From: Agromyces allii
Lineage (GTDB): Bacteria; Actinomycetota; Actinomycetes; Actinomycetales; Microbacteriaceae
Direction of reading: 5' to 3'
NCBI RefSeq assembly: GCF_009749385.1
Contig: NZ_WBIN01000006.1
Coordinates: 299,424-363,423 of the forward strand
Length of the DNA: 64,000 bases
Shown: piece by piece, positions 34,880-43,840 of the stretch
Position numbering within the stretch: the first letter of the stretch is position 1
Layout of the letters: every line of letters starts with the position of its first letter
Notes under the pieces: generated by a model
What the model saw: the letters and a program-made list of their open reading frames with translations, nothing else
Told to the model about the DNA's origin: nothing
Databases searched by the model: none
Program-made: the position numbers and the translations under genes

Positions 34880-35679
34880 TGGCCGCGGCGCCCGAGATGC
34901 CGGCTCCCCGCCGCGAGGCGTGGGAGCGTGTCACGACGGTGCCGCTCGTGGTGCTCGGCGCCGTCTACATCGTCGCGTACACCGTCTACGTGCTCGCGCC
35001 CTGGATCCCGCGCGGACCGGGCTCGGTGCTGTTCATCTCGCTCATCGCCGCGTGGCTCGTGTTCGTGGCCGACGTGGTCGTGCGCATCTCGCTCACGCCG
35101 CGCGGCGGGCGGTGGACGTTCGCCCGAACCCATCCCATCGACATGCTGTCGGCGATCGTGCCCGTGTTCCGGGCGTTCCGGGTGCTCTCGCTGCTGCGCC
35201 AGGTGCCGTACCTGCAGCGCCGGAGCGGTGCGGCCGTGCGCGCCAACATCATCATCTACGGCACGACGTACGCCGTGGTCTTCGTCTACTTCGTCGCGCT
35301 CGCGACCCTCCAGGCCGAGCGGGACGCGCCGGGTGCGACGATCACGACGTTCGGCGACTCCGTGTGGTGGGCGATCGTCACGCTCGCGACCGTCGGCTAC
35401 GGCGACATGTACCCGATCACCACCGAGGGGCGCCTGTACGCGGTCTTCCTCATGGCCGGCGGCGTCGTCATCGTCGGCACCGCGTCGGCGACGGTCATCT
35501 CGTACATCGGCGACAAGGTGAGCCAGGTGCGGTCGCATCACGCGAGCGGCGCGGGCGCCATGCTCGAGATGCTCGGGACTCCGGATGCCGCCGACGAGCC
35601 GGTCGCCGACGACGGCCCGGCGGGCGGCTCGCCCGACCGTGGCCAGGCGGGCGGCCCGCCCGACGACCGCGATCGCTGA
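34879..35679 (+). CDS. Voltage-gated-like potassium channel
   Basis: 266 residues. Two helices, an arginine-bearing S4-like segment (VFRAFRVLSLLRQVPYLQRR), another helix, the pore loop with selectivity filter TLATVGYGDMYPIT, and a final pore helix. This is the Kch/KvAP-like 6TM plan with a shortened sensor. The C-terminal 45 residues are hydrophilic, Gly/Pro/Asp-rich, with no RCK domain. The ATG overlaps the SDR stop; GGAGGA lies just upstream. Confidence 0.88.
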   Translation: MAAAPEMPAPRREAWERVTTVPLVVLGAVYIVAYTVYVLAPWIPRGPGSVLFISLIAAWLVFVADVVVRISLTPRGGRWTFARTHPIDMLSAIVPVFRAFRVLSLLRQVPYLQRRSGAAVRANIIIYGTTYAVVFVYFVALATLQAERDAPGATITTFGDSVWWAIVTLATVGYGDMYPITTEGRLYAVFLMAGGVVIVGTASATVISYIGDKVSQVRSHHASGAGAMLEMLGTPDAADEPVADDGPAGGSPDRGQAGGPPDDRDR

Positions 35680-35702
35680 CCCGGCGGCGGCGGCGCGCCG
35701 AC

Positions 35703-35708
35703 TAGCCT
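35703..35708 (+). promoter_or_regulatory. -10 element of phosphoribosyltransferase operon, probably leaderless
   Basis: TAGCCT, then 6 nt (TGGAGC), then ATG 35715. The same TGGAGC spacer occurs before nnrD. Confidence 0.45.
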
Positions 35709-35714
35709 TGGAGC

Positions 35715-36260
35715 ATGACGTTCGATGCGAATGACGCCGGCACGACCGGCGACGGGATCACCCGCGAGATCCTCACCTGGGACGACTTCGCCGTGGCCTC
35801 GCGAAAGGTCGCCGCAGAGGTGCTCGCCTCGGGGTTCCGCCCCGACGTCGTGATCGCGATCGCCCGCGGCGGCCTGCTGTTCGCCGGGTCGATCGCCTAC
35901 GCGCTCGGCACCAAGGCCTGCGGTTCGATCAATGTGGAGTTCTACACGGGCGTCGACGAACGCCTCGCCGAGCCGATCCTGCACCCGCCCATGCTCGACG
36001 CGCCCGCCCTCAGCGGCAAGCGCGTGCTGCTCGTCGACGACGTCTCCGACTCCGGGCGCACGCTCGCGAAGGTCGTCGGCATCCTGGGCGACGCGGGCGC
36101 CGACGTGCGCAGCGCGACGCTCTACACGAAGTCGCACACCGTGCTCGAGCCCGACTTCGACTACAAGCGCACCGACGACTGGATCGTGTTCCCCTGGTCG
36201 GCGCTGCCTCCCGTGCAGCTGCTCGATGCCGCCGACGACGTCGAGGGGGCCGGCGCATGA
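35715..36260 (+). CDS. Phosphoribosyltransferase family protein
   Basis: 181 residues. The PRPP-binding loop VLLVDDVSDSGRTL is complete, and PDVVIAIARGGLLFAG is the N-terminal PPi-loop region. Size and order resemble the xanthine/hypoxanthine group, close to actinobacterial proteins annotated simply as phosphoribosyltransferase. It may salvage a purine base. It is the first gene of a unit with the S51 peptidase (4-bp overlap) and ung. Confidence 0.88.
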   Translation: MTFDANDAGTTGDGITREILTWDDFAVASRKVAAEVLASGFRPDVVIAIARGGLLFAGSIAYALGTKACGSINVEFYTGVDERLAEPILHPPMLDAPALSGKRVLLVDDVSDSGRTLAKVVGILGDAGADVRSATLYTKSHTVLEPDFDYKRTDDWIVFPWSALPPVQLLDAADDVEGAGA

Positions 36261-36973
36261 GCGTGCACCTCGTCGGCGGCGGGGCGCTGGGCGCCGAGCA
36301 CGCCGCGCTGTACGCGCCGTTCTTCGTCGAGGCGGCGGCCCGCGGTCGCGCCGCGGGCCGATCCCGGCCCCGCGTCGCCGTGCTCTCGGTGCATCCGGGG
36401 GGCGCGCACCAGGCAGAGGTGCTGGTCGAGGTCCTGCGCGCCGCCGGCGAGTTCGACGCCCAGGTGACCGCGGCCGAGCGCGGCGCGACGGTCGAGCTCG
36501 CGTCCATCGCCGACGTCGACGGCCTCGTCGTGGGCGGCGGCATCGTCGAGGAGGTCAGGGCGGGCGTCGAGCCGGTCTTCGGCGAGATCCGGCGGCAGGT
36601 CGCGAGCGGCGTGCCCTACCTCGGCATCTCGGCGGGCGCGATGATCGCCGCAGAGGGATCGCTCGGCGGCGGGTCGCGCATCGACGGCGTGGTCGTCTCG
36701 CCGGAGGACCCCTCGGAGGCCGGGACGGAGTTCGCGGTCGAGGCGGGCCTCGGACTCATCGACGTCGCGGTCGACGCGCACGTCGCCCAACGCGGCAACC
36801 TGTCGCGCCTCGTCGCGGCCGTCGAGTCCGGGCTCATCGAGAGTGCGCTCGGCATCGACGAGCGCACCGCGCTGATCATCGGCGAGGGCGGACTGCGGGT
36901 CGTCGGATCCGGCAGCGTCTGGCGGGTGCTCCCGGCCGACGGCGGCGTGCTGGTCTCGACCATCGGCGCCTGA
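36257..36973 (+). CDS. Peptidase S51 / cyanophycinase-like protein
   Basis: 238 residues. The nucleophile elbow [15 protein letters not shown] has the Ser of the S51 family, and [22 protein letters not shown] matches the conserved C-terminal segment of cyanophycinase-like members. The family cleaves aspartyl dipeptides or cyanophycin; no cyanophycin synthetase is present here, so a dipeptidase-type role is more likely. It overlaps the phosphoribosyltransferase gene by 4 bp and ends 1 bp before ung. Confidence 0.8.
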   Translation: MSVHLVGGGALGAEHAALYAPFFVEAAARGRAAGRSRPRVAVLSVHPGGAHQAEVLVEVLRAAGEFDAQVTAAERGATVELASIADVDGLVVGGGIVEEVRAGVEPVFGEIRRQVASGVPYLGISAGAMIAAEGSLGGGSRIDGVVVSPEDPSEAGTEFAVEAGLGLIDVAVDAHVAQRGNLSRLVAAVESGLIESALGIDERTALIIGEGGLRVVGSGSVWRVLPADGGVLVSTIGA

Positions 36974-36974
36974 C

Positions 36975-37769
36975 ATGGCCGCGGCTCGCGGCGAGCCGCT
37001 CGACGGCTTCGGGGTCTTCGACGGGCTCGAGACGGCGTCCACGGGCGCCGCCGCCTCACCCGTCGCGACCGGGTTCGACGGGCTCGGCACGCTCGACGAC
37101 CTCGTCGCGGCAGGTCGCGTCGATCCCGGCTGGGCCCGAGCGCTCGCTCCCGTCGCGCCCGCGATCGCCGAGCTCGACGGGTTCCTCTCCGCCGAGGCGT
37201 CCGCCGGGCGCGGCGTGCTGCCTGCGGCGGATCGCGTGATGCGGGCGTTCGAGGCGCCGCTCGACGAGGTCCGCGTGCTCGTCGTGGGCCAGGACCCGTA
37301 CCCGACGCCGGGGCATCCGATCGGCCTCTCGTTCGCGGTCGACCGCGACGTGCGCCCGCTGCCCCGGAGCCTCGCCAACATCTACGCCGAGCTCGCGGCG
37401 GACCTCGACGTCTCGCCGCCCGCGCACGGCGACCTGACGCCGTGGACCCGCACCGGCGTCATGCTGCTGAACCGCGTGCTCACGGTGCGTCCGGGCGAGG
37501 CGGGCTCGCACCGCGGCCGGGGATGGGAGCGGGTCACCGACCACGCGATCCGCACCCTCGCCGCGCGCGGAACCCCGCTCGTGGCGATCCTCTGGGGGCG
37601 CGACGCGCAGCAGCTGAAGCCCCTGCTCGGCGACACCCCGGTGATCGAGTCCGCGCACCCCAGTCCGCTGTCGGCCCGCAGGGGCTTCTTCGGCTCGAGG
37701 CCGTTCAGCCGTGCGAACGAGCTGCTCGCGGCGCAGGGGGCGACGCCGGTCGGCTGGGCGCTCGACTGA
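36975..37769 (+). CDS. ung: Uracil-DNA glycosylase
   Basis: 264 residues. Catalytic motif [20 protein letters not shown] with Asp, and the DNA-intercalating C-terminal motif [14 protein letters not shown], define family-1 [15 protein letters not shown] also fits. It removes uracil from DNA, a frequent lesion in a high-GC genome. About 35 residues precede the conserved part, rich in Gly and Asp. The start is one base after the S51 stop, so it is probably translated by coupling. Confidence 0.94.
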   Translation: MAAARGEPLDGFGVFDGLETASTGAAASPVATGFDGLGTLDDLVAAGRVDPGWARALAPVAPAIAELDGFLSAEASAGRGVLPAADRVMRAFEAPLDEVRVLVVGQDPYPTPGHPIGLSFAVDRDVRPLPRSLANIYAELAADLDVSPPAHGDLTPWTRTGVMLLNRVLTVRPGEAGSHRGRGWERVTDHAIRTLAARGTPLVAILWGRDAQQLKPLLGDTPVIESAHPSPLSARRGFFGSRPFSRANELLAAQGATPVGWALD

Positions 37770-37779
37770 TCGCCTGGCG

Positions 37780-37793
37780 GATGCCGCGGCATC
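37780..37793. terminator. Short palindrome after ung
   Basis: GATGCCGCGGCATC is a 14-bp perfect palindrome 10 nt after the ung stop. As a hairpin it gives only about five pairs, so terminator function is uncertain. It contains two back-to-back copies of the common word. Confidence 0.3.
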
Positions 37794-37845
37794 AGCCCCG
37801 TGACATCAGCCCCGTGACATCCGGCCCGTGACATCTGCCCGTGAC
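37791..37845 (+). repeat. Four-unit tandem repeat upstream of the GNAT promoter
   Basis: Two identical 14-bp units ATCAGCCCCGTGAC are followed by ATCCGGCCCGTGAC and by ATCTGCCCGTGAC (13 bp), sharing the core CCCGTGAC. The array ends 10 bp before the -10 hexamer of the next gene. Confidence 0.8.
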
Positions 37846-37855
37846 GTGCGCGGCG

Positions 37856-37861
37856 TAGGGT
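37856..37861 (+). promoter_or_regulatory. -10 element of GNAT gene, probably leaderless
   Basis: TAGGGT, then 7 nt, then ATG 37869. It lies directly after the tandem repeat. Confidence 0.4.
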
Positions 37862-37868
37862 GGTCGCC

Positions 37869-38447
37869 ATGCTCGAGGAGGAATACCAGCCGCGCCGTGA
37901 ACTGCCACCGCACCTGCGCAAGCCCGCGCAGCCCGAGCCGCCGTTCTCCTTCGAGATCCGCAACGCCGTGGCCGCCGACCTGCCCGCCGTGCGGGAGATC
38001 TACAACTACTACGTCGCCAACTCCACGGTCACGTTCGACGAGGACGCGATGACGCTCAGGGAGTGGAAGGCGAAGTTCGCCTACCTGTCGAAGCTCGGCA
38101 TGCCCTTCATCGTCGCCCAGTCTCCGTCGGGCCAGCTGCTCGGCTACGCGCTCGTCGCGCCCTGGAAGCCCAAGCGCGCCTACCGGTTCACGGTCGAGAA
38201 CTCGATCTACCTCGGTCCCGCCGCGGCCGGCAAGGGCCTCGGCCGGGCGCTGCTCGGCGAGCTCATCGAGCGCTCGAAGGCCGCGGGGCTGAAGGAGATG
38301 CTCGCGGTCATCGCCGACCAGGGCGCCGAGGCGTCGATCGCGCTGCACGAGAAGTACGGCTTCACCGAGATCGGGCGCATGGGCCGCGTCGGGTTCAAGT
38401 TCGACCGGTGGCTCGGCACCGTGCTGCTGCAGCGCTCGCTGAAGTAG
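37869..38447 (+). CDS. GNAT N-acetyltransferase, phosphinothricin-acetyltransferase-like
   Basis: 192 residues. After about 30 charged residues (EEEYQPRRELPPHLRK) comes a GNAT domain: IRNAVAADLPAVREIYNYYVANS, the acetyl-CoA loop LGPAAAGKGLGRALLGELIE and the C-terminal LHEKYGFTEIGRMGRVGFKF. This pattern is that of the Pat/MnaT group, which acetylates phosphinothricin-like compounds or methionine derivatives. The natural substrate is unknown. ATG 37869 was chosen over GTG 37860 because of the -10 spacing. Confidence 0.88.
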   Translation: MLEEEYQPRRELPPHLRKPAQPEPPFSFEIRNAVAADLPAVREIYNYYVANSTVTFDEDAMTLREWKAKFAYLSKLGMPFIVAQSPSGQLLGYALVAPWKPKRAYRFTVENSIYLGPAAAGKGLGRALLGELIERSKAAGLKEMLAVIADQGAEASIALHEKYGFTEIGRMGRVGFKFDRWLGTVLLQRSLK

Positions 38448-38496
38448 CGCCGGCCCTCGGCGCGACGCGACGCGGGAACGCCGGTCGTGCCGGCGA

Positions 38497-39150
38497 TCAG
38501 AACCTGATCTCGAGGGTCCCGGCGGCAGACGGCCCCGCGATCGCCACGACCAGCCCGGTGACCGCGAAGAGCGCGGGATGGGCGAGGCCGACCACGACCC
38601 GGCGCAGCGCCGGCCTCGTCTCGAACAGGTGCGAGGGCACCCGGTCGGCCGTCGGCGCCTCGGACCAGCCGCGCACGCGCACGAGGAACCACGCGCAGCG
38701 CAGCACGAACGCCGCCCAGAGCACGGCGGCCACGACCGGCACCACGACGAGCATGAGGTCGAGCCCGATGCCGATGATCTCGTCCTCCTTGCCCTCGGCT
38801 CCGAGCTGGATCGACTGCGAGATGGCCGCTCCGACGACCACCGAGAGTCCCCATGCGGAGAGGCCGAAGACGAGCGCGAGGTAGCGCACGAAGAAGTGCG
38901 AGAAGACCGAGCTCATCTCCTCGAAATGCGTTCTCGGCGTCGCCGCCAGCACGAGCACGGTCGCGATCGTCGACGGCAGCACGAGCAGGCCGATCAGGAG
39001 CCAGTCGACCAGGCCGTGCCAGTCGAGCGAGACCGCGACGACGAGCGCGGCGCCGAACACGACGCTCCACCCGACGCCCCAGACCAGCGGATGCCGCGTG
39101 ATCGAGTTCGTGACCCTGGTCGTGACCGGATTCGTGCCCACGGGCGCCAT
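38497..39150 (-). CDS. Four-helix membrane protein, unknown function
   Basis: 217 residues with hydrophobic segments at about 22-42, 50-70, 88-110 and 132-155, and a further weak one near the C-terminus. No motif that I recognise. The divergent amidase promoter is 30 bp away. A small inverted repeat (CGCCGG/CCGGCG) lies just before its stop, facing the GNAT gene. Confidence 0.65.
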   Translation of the reverse strand: MAPVGTNPVTTRVTNSITRHPLVWGVGWSVVFGAALVVAVSLDWHGLVDWLLIGLLVLPSTIATVLVLAATPRTHFEEMSSVFSHFFVRYLALVFGLSAWGLSVVVGAAISQSIQLGAEGKEDEIIGIGLDLMLVVVPVVAAVLWAAFVLRCAWFLVRVRGWSEAPTADRVPSHLFETRPALRRVVVGLAHPALFAVTGLVVAIAGPSAAGTLEIRF

Positions 39151-39179
39151 GCTAGCGGCAGGTCCGGCTTCGGCGGCCG

Positions 39180-39185
39180 TAGGCT
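39180..39185 (+). promoter_or_regulatory. -10 element of amidase gene, probably leaderless
   Basis: TAGGCT, then 6 nt, then GTG 39192. Confidence 0.45.
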
Positions 39186-39191
39186 CGACGC

Positions 39192-40613
39192 GTGGACCTG
39201 CACGAGCTGACCGCCCTCGAACAGCACCGCCTCCTCCAGCGCGGGGAGGTGTCGCCCGTCGAACTCGCGGGGCACTACCTCGAACGCGCCGAGCGCCTCG
39301 ATCCCGAGATCGCCGCCTTCGCGACGCTCACACCCGAGCGTGCGCTCGAACGAGCCGAGTTCGTCGCCGCCCACGTGCCGAAGGTCGCGCCGCTCTGGGG
39401 CATGCCGCTCGCCGACAAGGACCTGCACCCGCGGGCGGGCGTCGCAACGGCCTTCGGCTCCCGCGCGTTCGAGGGCTTCGTGCCGGATGCCTCGGACGAC
39501 CTCGTGCAGGCCGTCGACGCCGCCGGCGCGGTGAGCCTCGGCAAGACCGCGACGCCGGAGTTCGGGCTGCCGTCGTACACCGAGGCGCTCGTCGGGCGTC
39601 CGACGCGCAACCCGTGGGACCCGACGCTCGGCGCCGGCGGGTCGAGCGGGGGAGCGGCGGCCGCCGTGGCCTCCGGCATGCTCCCGTTCGCGCCCGGTTC
39701 GGACGGCGGCGGATCGATCCGCATCCCGGCCGCGGTCTGCGGGCTCGTCGGCATCAAGCCGTCGCGCGGGCGCGTGCCGTCCGGGTCGGGGCTCGGCGGA
39801 CTCGCGGGGCTCGGCGTCGCGGGCGCGATCGGCCGCACGGTCGCCGACGCCGCACTGCTGCTCGACGGCATGATCGCCCCCACCGGGTACCCGGCCGCGC
39901 ACCCGTTCGCGGTCCGCGCGCCGGGCGATGACGGCCCGTACCTCGGCGAGGCGATCCGCGGCGAGGGGCGATTCCAGGTCGGCGTGCTGACCGAGACCCC
40001 GTGGGACGAGGGCTACGAGATCACGATCGCGCCCGAGGCGCGCTCGGCGCTCGATCGGGCGATCGAGGTGCTCGACGCGGGCCGCCACGGGGTCGAGCAG
40101 GTGCCGTCGGCCCCCGAGCCCGGCTACCCGGCCGCGTTCCGCACGATCTGGCAGGCGGGGGCCGCCACGATCCCCGTCGACGACGAGCTCCTCGGGCGGC
40201 TCGAACCGCTCACGCAGTGGCTGCTCGAACGCGGGCGCGCACTCCCGGCGAGGCAGCTCGCCGAGGCGCTCTCGTGGCTGTCCGAGTTCGAGCGGCGCAC
40301 GATCGCGCGGTTCGCCTCGTACGACGCCGTGATCTCACCCGCGCTCGCCCTCACACCGCCGGCCGTCGGCTGGTACGACGGCGACGACGGCGAACGCAAC
40401 TTCGCCCAGCAGGTGCAGGTCACGCCGTACACCTCGTTCGTGAACGTCGCCGGCCTGCCGGCGATCACCGTGCCGATCGAGTACACGCCGGCAGGGGTTC
40501 CGATGGGCGTCCAGCTCATCGGGCGGCCCGGCGGCGAGGCGACGCTCTTCGCGCTCGCGGCGCAGCTCGAGCGCCGCCTGCGTCGGCCGCCGCGGCATCC
40601 GCCCGTCTGGTGA
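39192..40613 (+). CDS. Amidase-signature family amidohydrolase
   Basis: 473 residues. The Ser-cisSer-Lys triad is intact: Lys in PLADKDLHP, the cis-Ser in the Gly/Ser loop GAGGSSGGAAAAVASG and the nucleophile Ser in GSDGGGSIRIPAA. The N-terminal helix LHELTALEQHRLLQRGEVSPVEL is usual for the family. It hydrolyses an amide bond; neighbours give no hint of the substrate, and it is not linked to gatB or gatC. The GTG start is set by the -10 hexamer 6 nt upstream. Confidence 0.9.
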   Translation: MDLHELTALEQHRLLQRGEVSPVELAGHYLERAERLDPEIAAFATLTPERALERAEFVAAHVPKVAPLWGMPLADKDLHPRAGVATAFGSRAFEGFVPDASDDLVQAVDAAGAVSLGKTATPEFGLPSYTEALVGRPTRNPWDPTLGAGGSSGGAAAAVASGMLPFAPGSDGGGSIRIPAAVCGLVGIKPSRGRVPSGSGLGGLAGLGVAGAIGRTVADAALLLDGMIAPTGYPAAHPFAVRAPGDDGPYLGEAIRGEGRFQVGVLTETPWDEGYEITIAPEARSALDRAIEVLDAGRHGVEQVPSAPEPGYPAAFRTIWQAGAATIPVDDELLGRLEPLTQWLLERGRALPARQLAEALSWLSEFERRTIARFASYDAVISPALALTPPAVGWYDGDDGERNFAQQVQVTPYTSFVNVAGLPAITVPIEYTPAGVPMGVQLIGRPGGEATLFALAAQLERRLRRPPRHPPVW

Positions 40614-40662
40614 CCAGCGCACCCGGGCCCATCGGCGGTTCGGATGCCGCGGGGCCGTGTGT

Positions 40663-40686
40663 CAGACTTAGGTAATGCTTACCTCA
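40663..40686 (+). promoter_or_regulatory. Promoter and DtxR/IdeR-type iron box over the start of the SIP gene
   Basis: CAGACT (40663-40668) is the -10, 6 nt before ATG 40675. A 19-bp iron box, TTAGGTAATGCTTACCTCA (40668-40686), has the perfect inverted core AGGTAA-TGC-TTACCT centred at 40677. The box therefore covers the transcription start and the first codons. Confidence 0.75.
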
Positions 40687-41664
40687 CCGACCGAAGCCCC
40701 TCGGCGCGCGCGACCCGCATATCGCAACTTCCGCGTCGCGGTCTCGCGTGTCGAGCGTTTGTCGCCGACCTTCGTGAACGTGACCTTCACGGGCGACGAC
40801 CTCTCCGACTTCGGCACGGCGGGGCTCGACCAGCGCGTGAAGGTCGTGCTGCCCCTCGAGGCGAACGGCTTCGCATCGTTCCCCGACGGCGAGGACTGGT
40901 ACACGACCTGGCGTGAACTGCCGGGTGAGCAGCGCAACCCGTTCCGCACGTACACCGTGCGCGCGGTGCGCCCCGAGCAGCGCGAGGTCGACGTCGTCTT
41001 CGCCTGCCACGGCGACGTCGGACCCGCCTCGGCCTGGGCCGGGCGCGCGAAGGCCGGCGACGAGATCGTGCTCATCGGCCCCGACGAGTTCGGATCCGGC
41101 CGCACCCTCGGCATCGACTGGCGCCCCGGCGAGGTCGACACCCTGCTGCTCGCGGGCGACGAGACCGCGACCCCCGCGATCTGCGCGATCCTCGAGTCCC
41201 TGCCGGCCGACGCGACCGGTGCCGCGTTCCTCGAGGTGCCCGAGTCGGGCGACCGGCTCGACGTGCGCGCGCCCGCCGGCGTCGAGGTGCGCTGGCTCGC
41301 GCGTGCCGTCCCGGGTGCCGCGCACGCCGCCCCGGGCTCCGCGCACGCGGACCACGGTTCGCTCCTCGCACCCGCCGTTCGCGACTGGGTCGTGCGCCAC
41401 CTCGCCGACCTCGGCGTCTCGCGCGCCGGCACCGACGAGTCCGCCGCCGCGCTCGCCGCGGCCGAACGCGACGACCTGCCCGACACGCCGCTCTGGGACG
41501 TGCCGGCCGGGCACAGCCTCGACGGCGCCTGCTACGCGTGGCTCGCGGGCGAGGCGTCGGTCATCACTGGCCTCCGCCGGTTCCTCGTGCGCGAAGCCGG
41601 GCTCGACCGCCGCCAGGTCGCGTTCATGGGCTACTGGCGCCGCGGGCGCGCCGAACTCGAGTGA
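40675..41664 (+). CDS. Siderophore-interacting protein (ferric-siderophore reductase)
   Basis: 329 residues. FAD-binding domain of the ferredoxin-reductase fold (VSRVERLSPTFVNVTFTGDDL; RTYTVRAVRPEQREVDVVFACHG) and a C-terminal SIP domain ending VAFMGYWRRGRAELE, the family tail. It reduces ferric siderophores in the cytoplasm to release iron. It is the first gene of the uptake locus and overlaps the first permease (GTGA, 41661-41664). A segment at about 220-245 is Ala/His-rich, an apparent insert relative to shorter homologues. Iron repression is expected from the box over its start. Confidence 0.92.
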   Translation: MLTSPTEAPRRARPAYRNFRVAVSRVERLSPTFVNVTFTGDDLSDFGTAGLDQRVKVVLPLEANGFASFPDGEDWYTTWRELPGEQRNPFRTYTVRAVRPEQREVDVVFACHGDVGPASAWAGRAKAGDEIVLIGPDEFGSGRTLGIDWRPGEVDTLLLAGDETATPAICAILESLPADATGAAFLEVPESGDRLDVRAPAGVEVRWLARAVPGAAHAAPGSAHADHGSLLAPAVRDWVVRHLADLGVSRAGTDESAAALAAAERDDLPDTPLWDVPAGHSLDGACYAWLAGEASVITGLRRFLVREAGLDRRQVAFMGYWRRGRAELE

Positions 41665-42767
41665 GCGGGTCGCAGGCCGTGTCGGGCGCGACGACCTCGC
41701 GGACCGAACCCGACGTCTCCTCGGCGGCCGCGTCATCCGGGGCGTCCGTGGGGCAGCCTCGGCGGCGCTCCGCACGGCACATCGGCTCCGGGCGCGCGAT
41801 CGTGGTGCTCGCCGCGTGCGCGCTCGCCCTCGTCGCGATCGTCGCCGCGAGCCTCGCCCTGGGCGTGCGCTCGATCGACCCTGGTGTCGTCTGGCAGGCG
41901 GTCATCGGGCCCGACCCCGCGAACGCCGACCATAACGTGGTCTGGCAGCTGCGCGTGCCGCGCACGGTCATCGGCCTGCTCGCCGGCGTCGCGCTCGGCC
42001 TCGCCGGCACGCTGATCCAGGGCGTCACGCGCAATCCGATCGCCGACCCGGGCCTGCTCGGCCTGAACTCCGGCGCCTCGCTCGCCGTCGTGCTCTGCAT
42101 CGCCGTGCTCGGCGTGAGCTCGCCGCTCGGGTACATCTGGTTCGCGTTCGGCGGCGCGGCCGCCGCGGCGGCCATCGTGTTCTCGATCGGGCGCGGGCAG
42201 CCCGTTCGCCTCGCGCTCGTCGGCGCCGCGGTGACCGCGTTCATCACGCCCCTCATCGCGCTCGTGCTGATCCGCGACCCCGAGACGTTCAACCAGTACC
42301 GCTTCTGGGCCGTCGGCTCGCTCACGGGCCGGGGCCTCGACGTCGCCGCCGTGCTCTGGCCGTTCATCCTCGTCGGGGCGGTCGTCGCGTTCGTGCTCGC
42401 CAACCGGCTCAACCTCATCGCCCTCGGCGACGACGTCGCGAACTCGCTCGGCCAGCGCGTGGGCACGACCCGCGCCATCGCCGGCATCGCCCTCGTGCTG
42501 CTCTGCGGCACCGCGACCGCGCTCGCCGGGCCGATCGCGCTCGTCGGCCTCGTCGTGCCGCACGCCGCGCGCCGGCTCGTCGGCACCGACTATCGATGGA
42601 TCATGCCGACCGCGCTCCTGCTCGGGCCGATCATGCTGCTCGCGGCCGACGTCATCGGGCGCCTCATCGTGCCGAACGCCGAGCTCGAGGCCGGCGTCGT
42701 CGCCGCGTTCCTCGGTGCCCCCGTGCTCATCGCGATCGCGCGCAGCCGCACCGTGGCGGGGCTCTGA
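41661..42767 (+). CDS. Iron-siderophore ABC permease (FecCD family), first
   Basis: 368 residues. A hydrophilic N-terminal stretch of about 45 residues precedes about ten helices. LRVPRTVIGLLAGVALGLAGTLIQGVTRNPIADPGLLGLNSGAS is the conserved BtuC/FecCD core, and VGLVVPHAARRLVG the ATPase-contact loop. It pairs with the next gene to form the membrane channel. The GTG overlaps the SIP stop, and its own stop overlaps the next ATG by one base (TGATG). Confidence 0.93.
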   Translation: MSGSQAVSGATTSRTEPDVSSAAASSGASVGQPRRRSARHIGSGRAIVVLAACALALVAIVAASLALGVRSIDPGVVWQAVIGPDPANADHNVVWQLRVPRTVIGLLAGVALGLAGTLIQGVTRNPIADPGLLGLNSGASLAVVLCIAVLGVSSPLGYIWFAFGGAAAAAAIVFSIGRGQPVRLALVGAAVTAFITPLIALVLIRDPETFNQYRFWAVGSLTGRGLDVAAVLWPFILVGAVVAFVLANRLNLIALGDDVANSLGQRVGTTRAIAGIALVLLCGTATALAGPIALVGLVVPHAARRLVGTDYRWIMPTALLLGPIMLLAADVIGRLIVPNAELEAGVVAAFLGAPVLIAIARSRTVAGL

Positions 42768-43840
42768 TGACGACGACGACCGATCCGGTGACCAGGCCCG
42801 CCCGCGACGTCGAGGCCGTGCGGCTCGTCGTGGCATCCGTCCGCCATCGCAATCGGCGGCGACTCGTCGTCACGCTCGCCGTCGGCGCGGCCCTCGGACT
42901 CGCCTTCGCGCTCATCGCGATCTCGTCGGGCGCGGCGAGCGTGTCGCCCGACCGGGTGCTCGCGACCCTCTTCGGCCAGGGCGATCGCACCGAGCAGCTC
43001 GTGGTGTTCAAGCTTCGCCTGCCGCGCATCCTCGCGGCCGTGTTCGTCGGCGCCGCGTTCGGCCTCGCCGGAGCCGTCTTCCAGGCGGTGCTCCGCAACC
43101 CGCTCGCGAGCCCCGACATCCTCGGCGTCTCGACCGGCGCGAGCCTCGGCGCCGTCTGGGCGATCCTCGGCCTCGGGCTCGCGGGCGTCGTGGTGTCGGG
43201 CTTCGCCCTCGCCGGCGCCCTCCTCGTCGCCCTGATCATCTGGGCGGCCGCGTGGCGGCAGGGGCTGCACGGCATCCGCTTCGTGCTCGTCGGCGTCGGC
43301 CTCGCCTATGTCTGCGGCTCGCTCATCGCGTGGCTCCTCGCGCGCGCCGAGGTGCGGCAGGCCCAGGCCGCCCTGCTCTGGACCGTCGGCAGCGTCTCCG
43401 ACGTCCGCGGCGACGCGCTCACGATGCTCATCATCGGGGTCGTGATCGGATGCCTCCTCACCGCCGTGTTCGCGCACGGGCTGCCGGTGCTCGCGCTCGG
43501 CGACGACCACGCGGCCTCGCTCGGCGTGCGCACAGACGTGCGCCGCGGCATCCTGCTGCTCGTCGCGGTGCTGCTCATCGCGATCGCGACCTCGGTCGCG
43601 GGGCCCGTCGCGTTCGTCGCGCTGATCGCCCCGGCCATCGCCCGACGACTCGTCGACGACGGCAGCGCCGCACTCACGGCATCGGTTATGACCGGCGCCG
43701 TGCTCACGCTCGGCGCCGACGTGATCGGCCAGTTCGCACTGCCGGAGTTCACCGCGCCCGTCGGCATCGTGACCGGCCTCATCGGCGCGCCCTACATGCT
43801 GTGGCTGCTCGCCCGCACCGAGAGGAAGTCCCGCGCATGA
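42767..43840 (+). CDS. Iron-siderophore ABC permease (FecCD family), second
   Basis: 357 residues with the same ten-helix plan: LRLPRILAAVFVGAAFGLAGAVFQAVLRNPLASPDILGVSTGAS, and IAPAIARRLVDDG as the ATPase-contact loop. It forms a heterodimer with the preceding permease. The stop overlaps the ATPase ATG by 4 bp, so subunits are made together. Confidence 0.93.
   Translation: MTTTTDPVTRPARDVEAVRLVVASVRHRNRRRLVVTLAVGAALGLAFALIAISSGAASVSPDRVLATLFGQGDRTEQLVVFKLRLPRILAAVFVGAAFGLAGAVFQAVLRNPLASPDILGVSTGASLGAVWAILGLGLAGVVVSGFALAGALLVALIIWAAAWRQGLHGIRFVLVGVGLAYVCGSLIAWLLARAEVRQAQAALLWTVGSVSDVRGDALTMLIIGVVIGCLLTAVFAHGLPVLALGDDHAASLGVRTDVRRGILLLVAVLLIAIATSVAGPVAFVALIAPAIARRLVDDGSAALTASVMTGAVLTLGADVIGQFALPEFTAPVGIVTGLIGAPYMLWLLARTERKSRA

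Noticed and set aside
38448..38496. Terminator between the GNAT gene and the membrane protein
   Set aside because: Only a 6-bp inverted repeat (CGCCGG/CCGGCG) was seen; too weak to list as a terminator.
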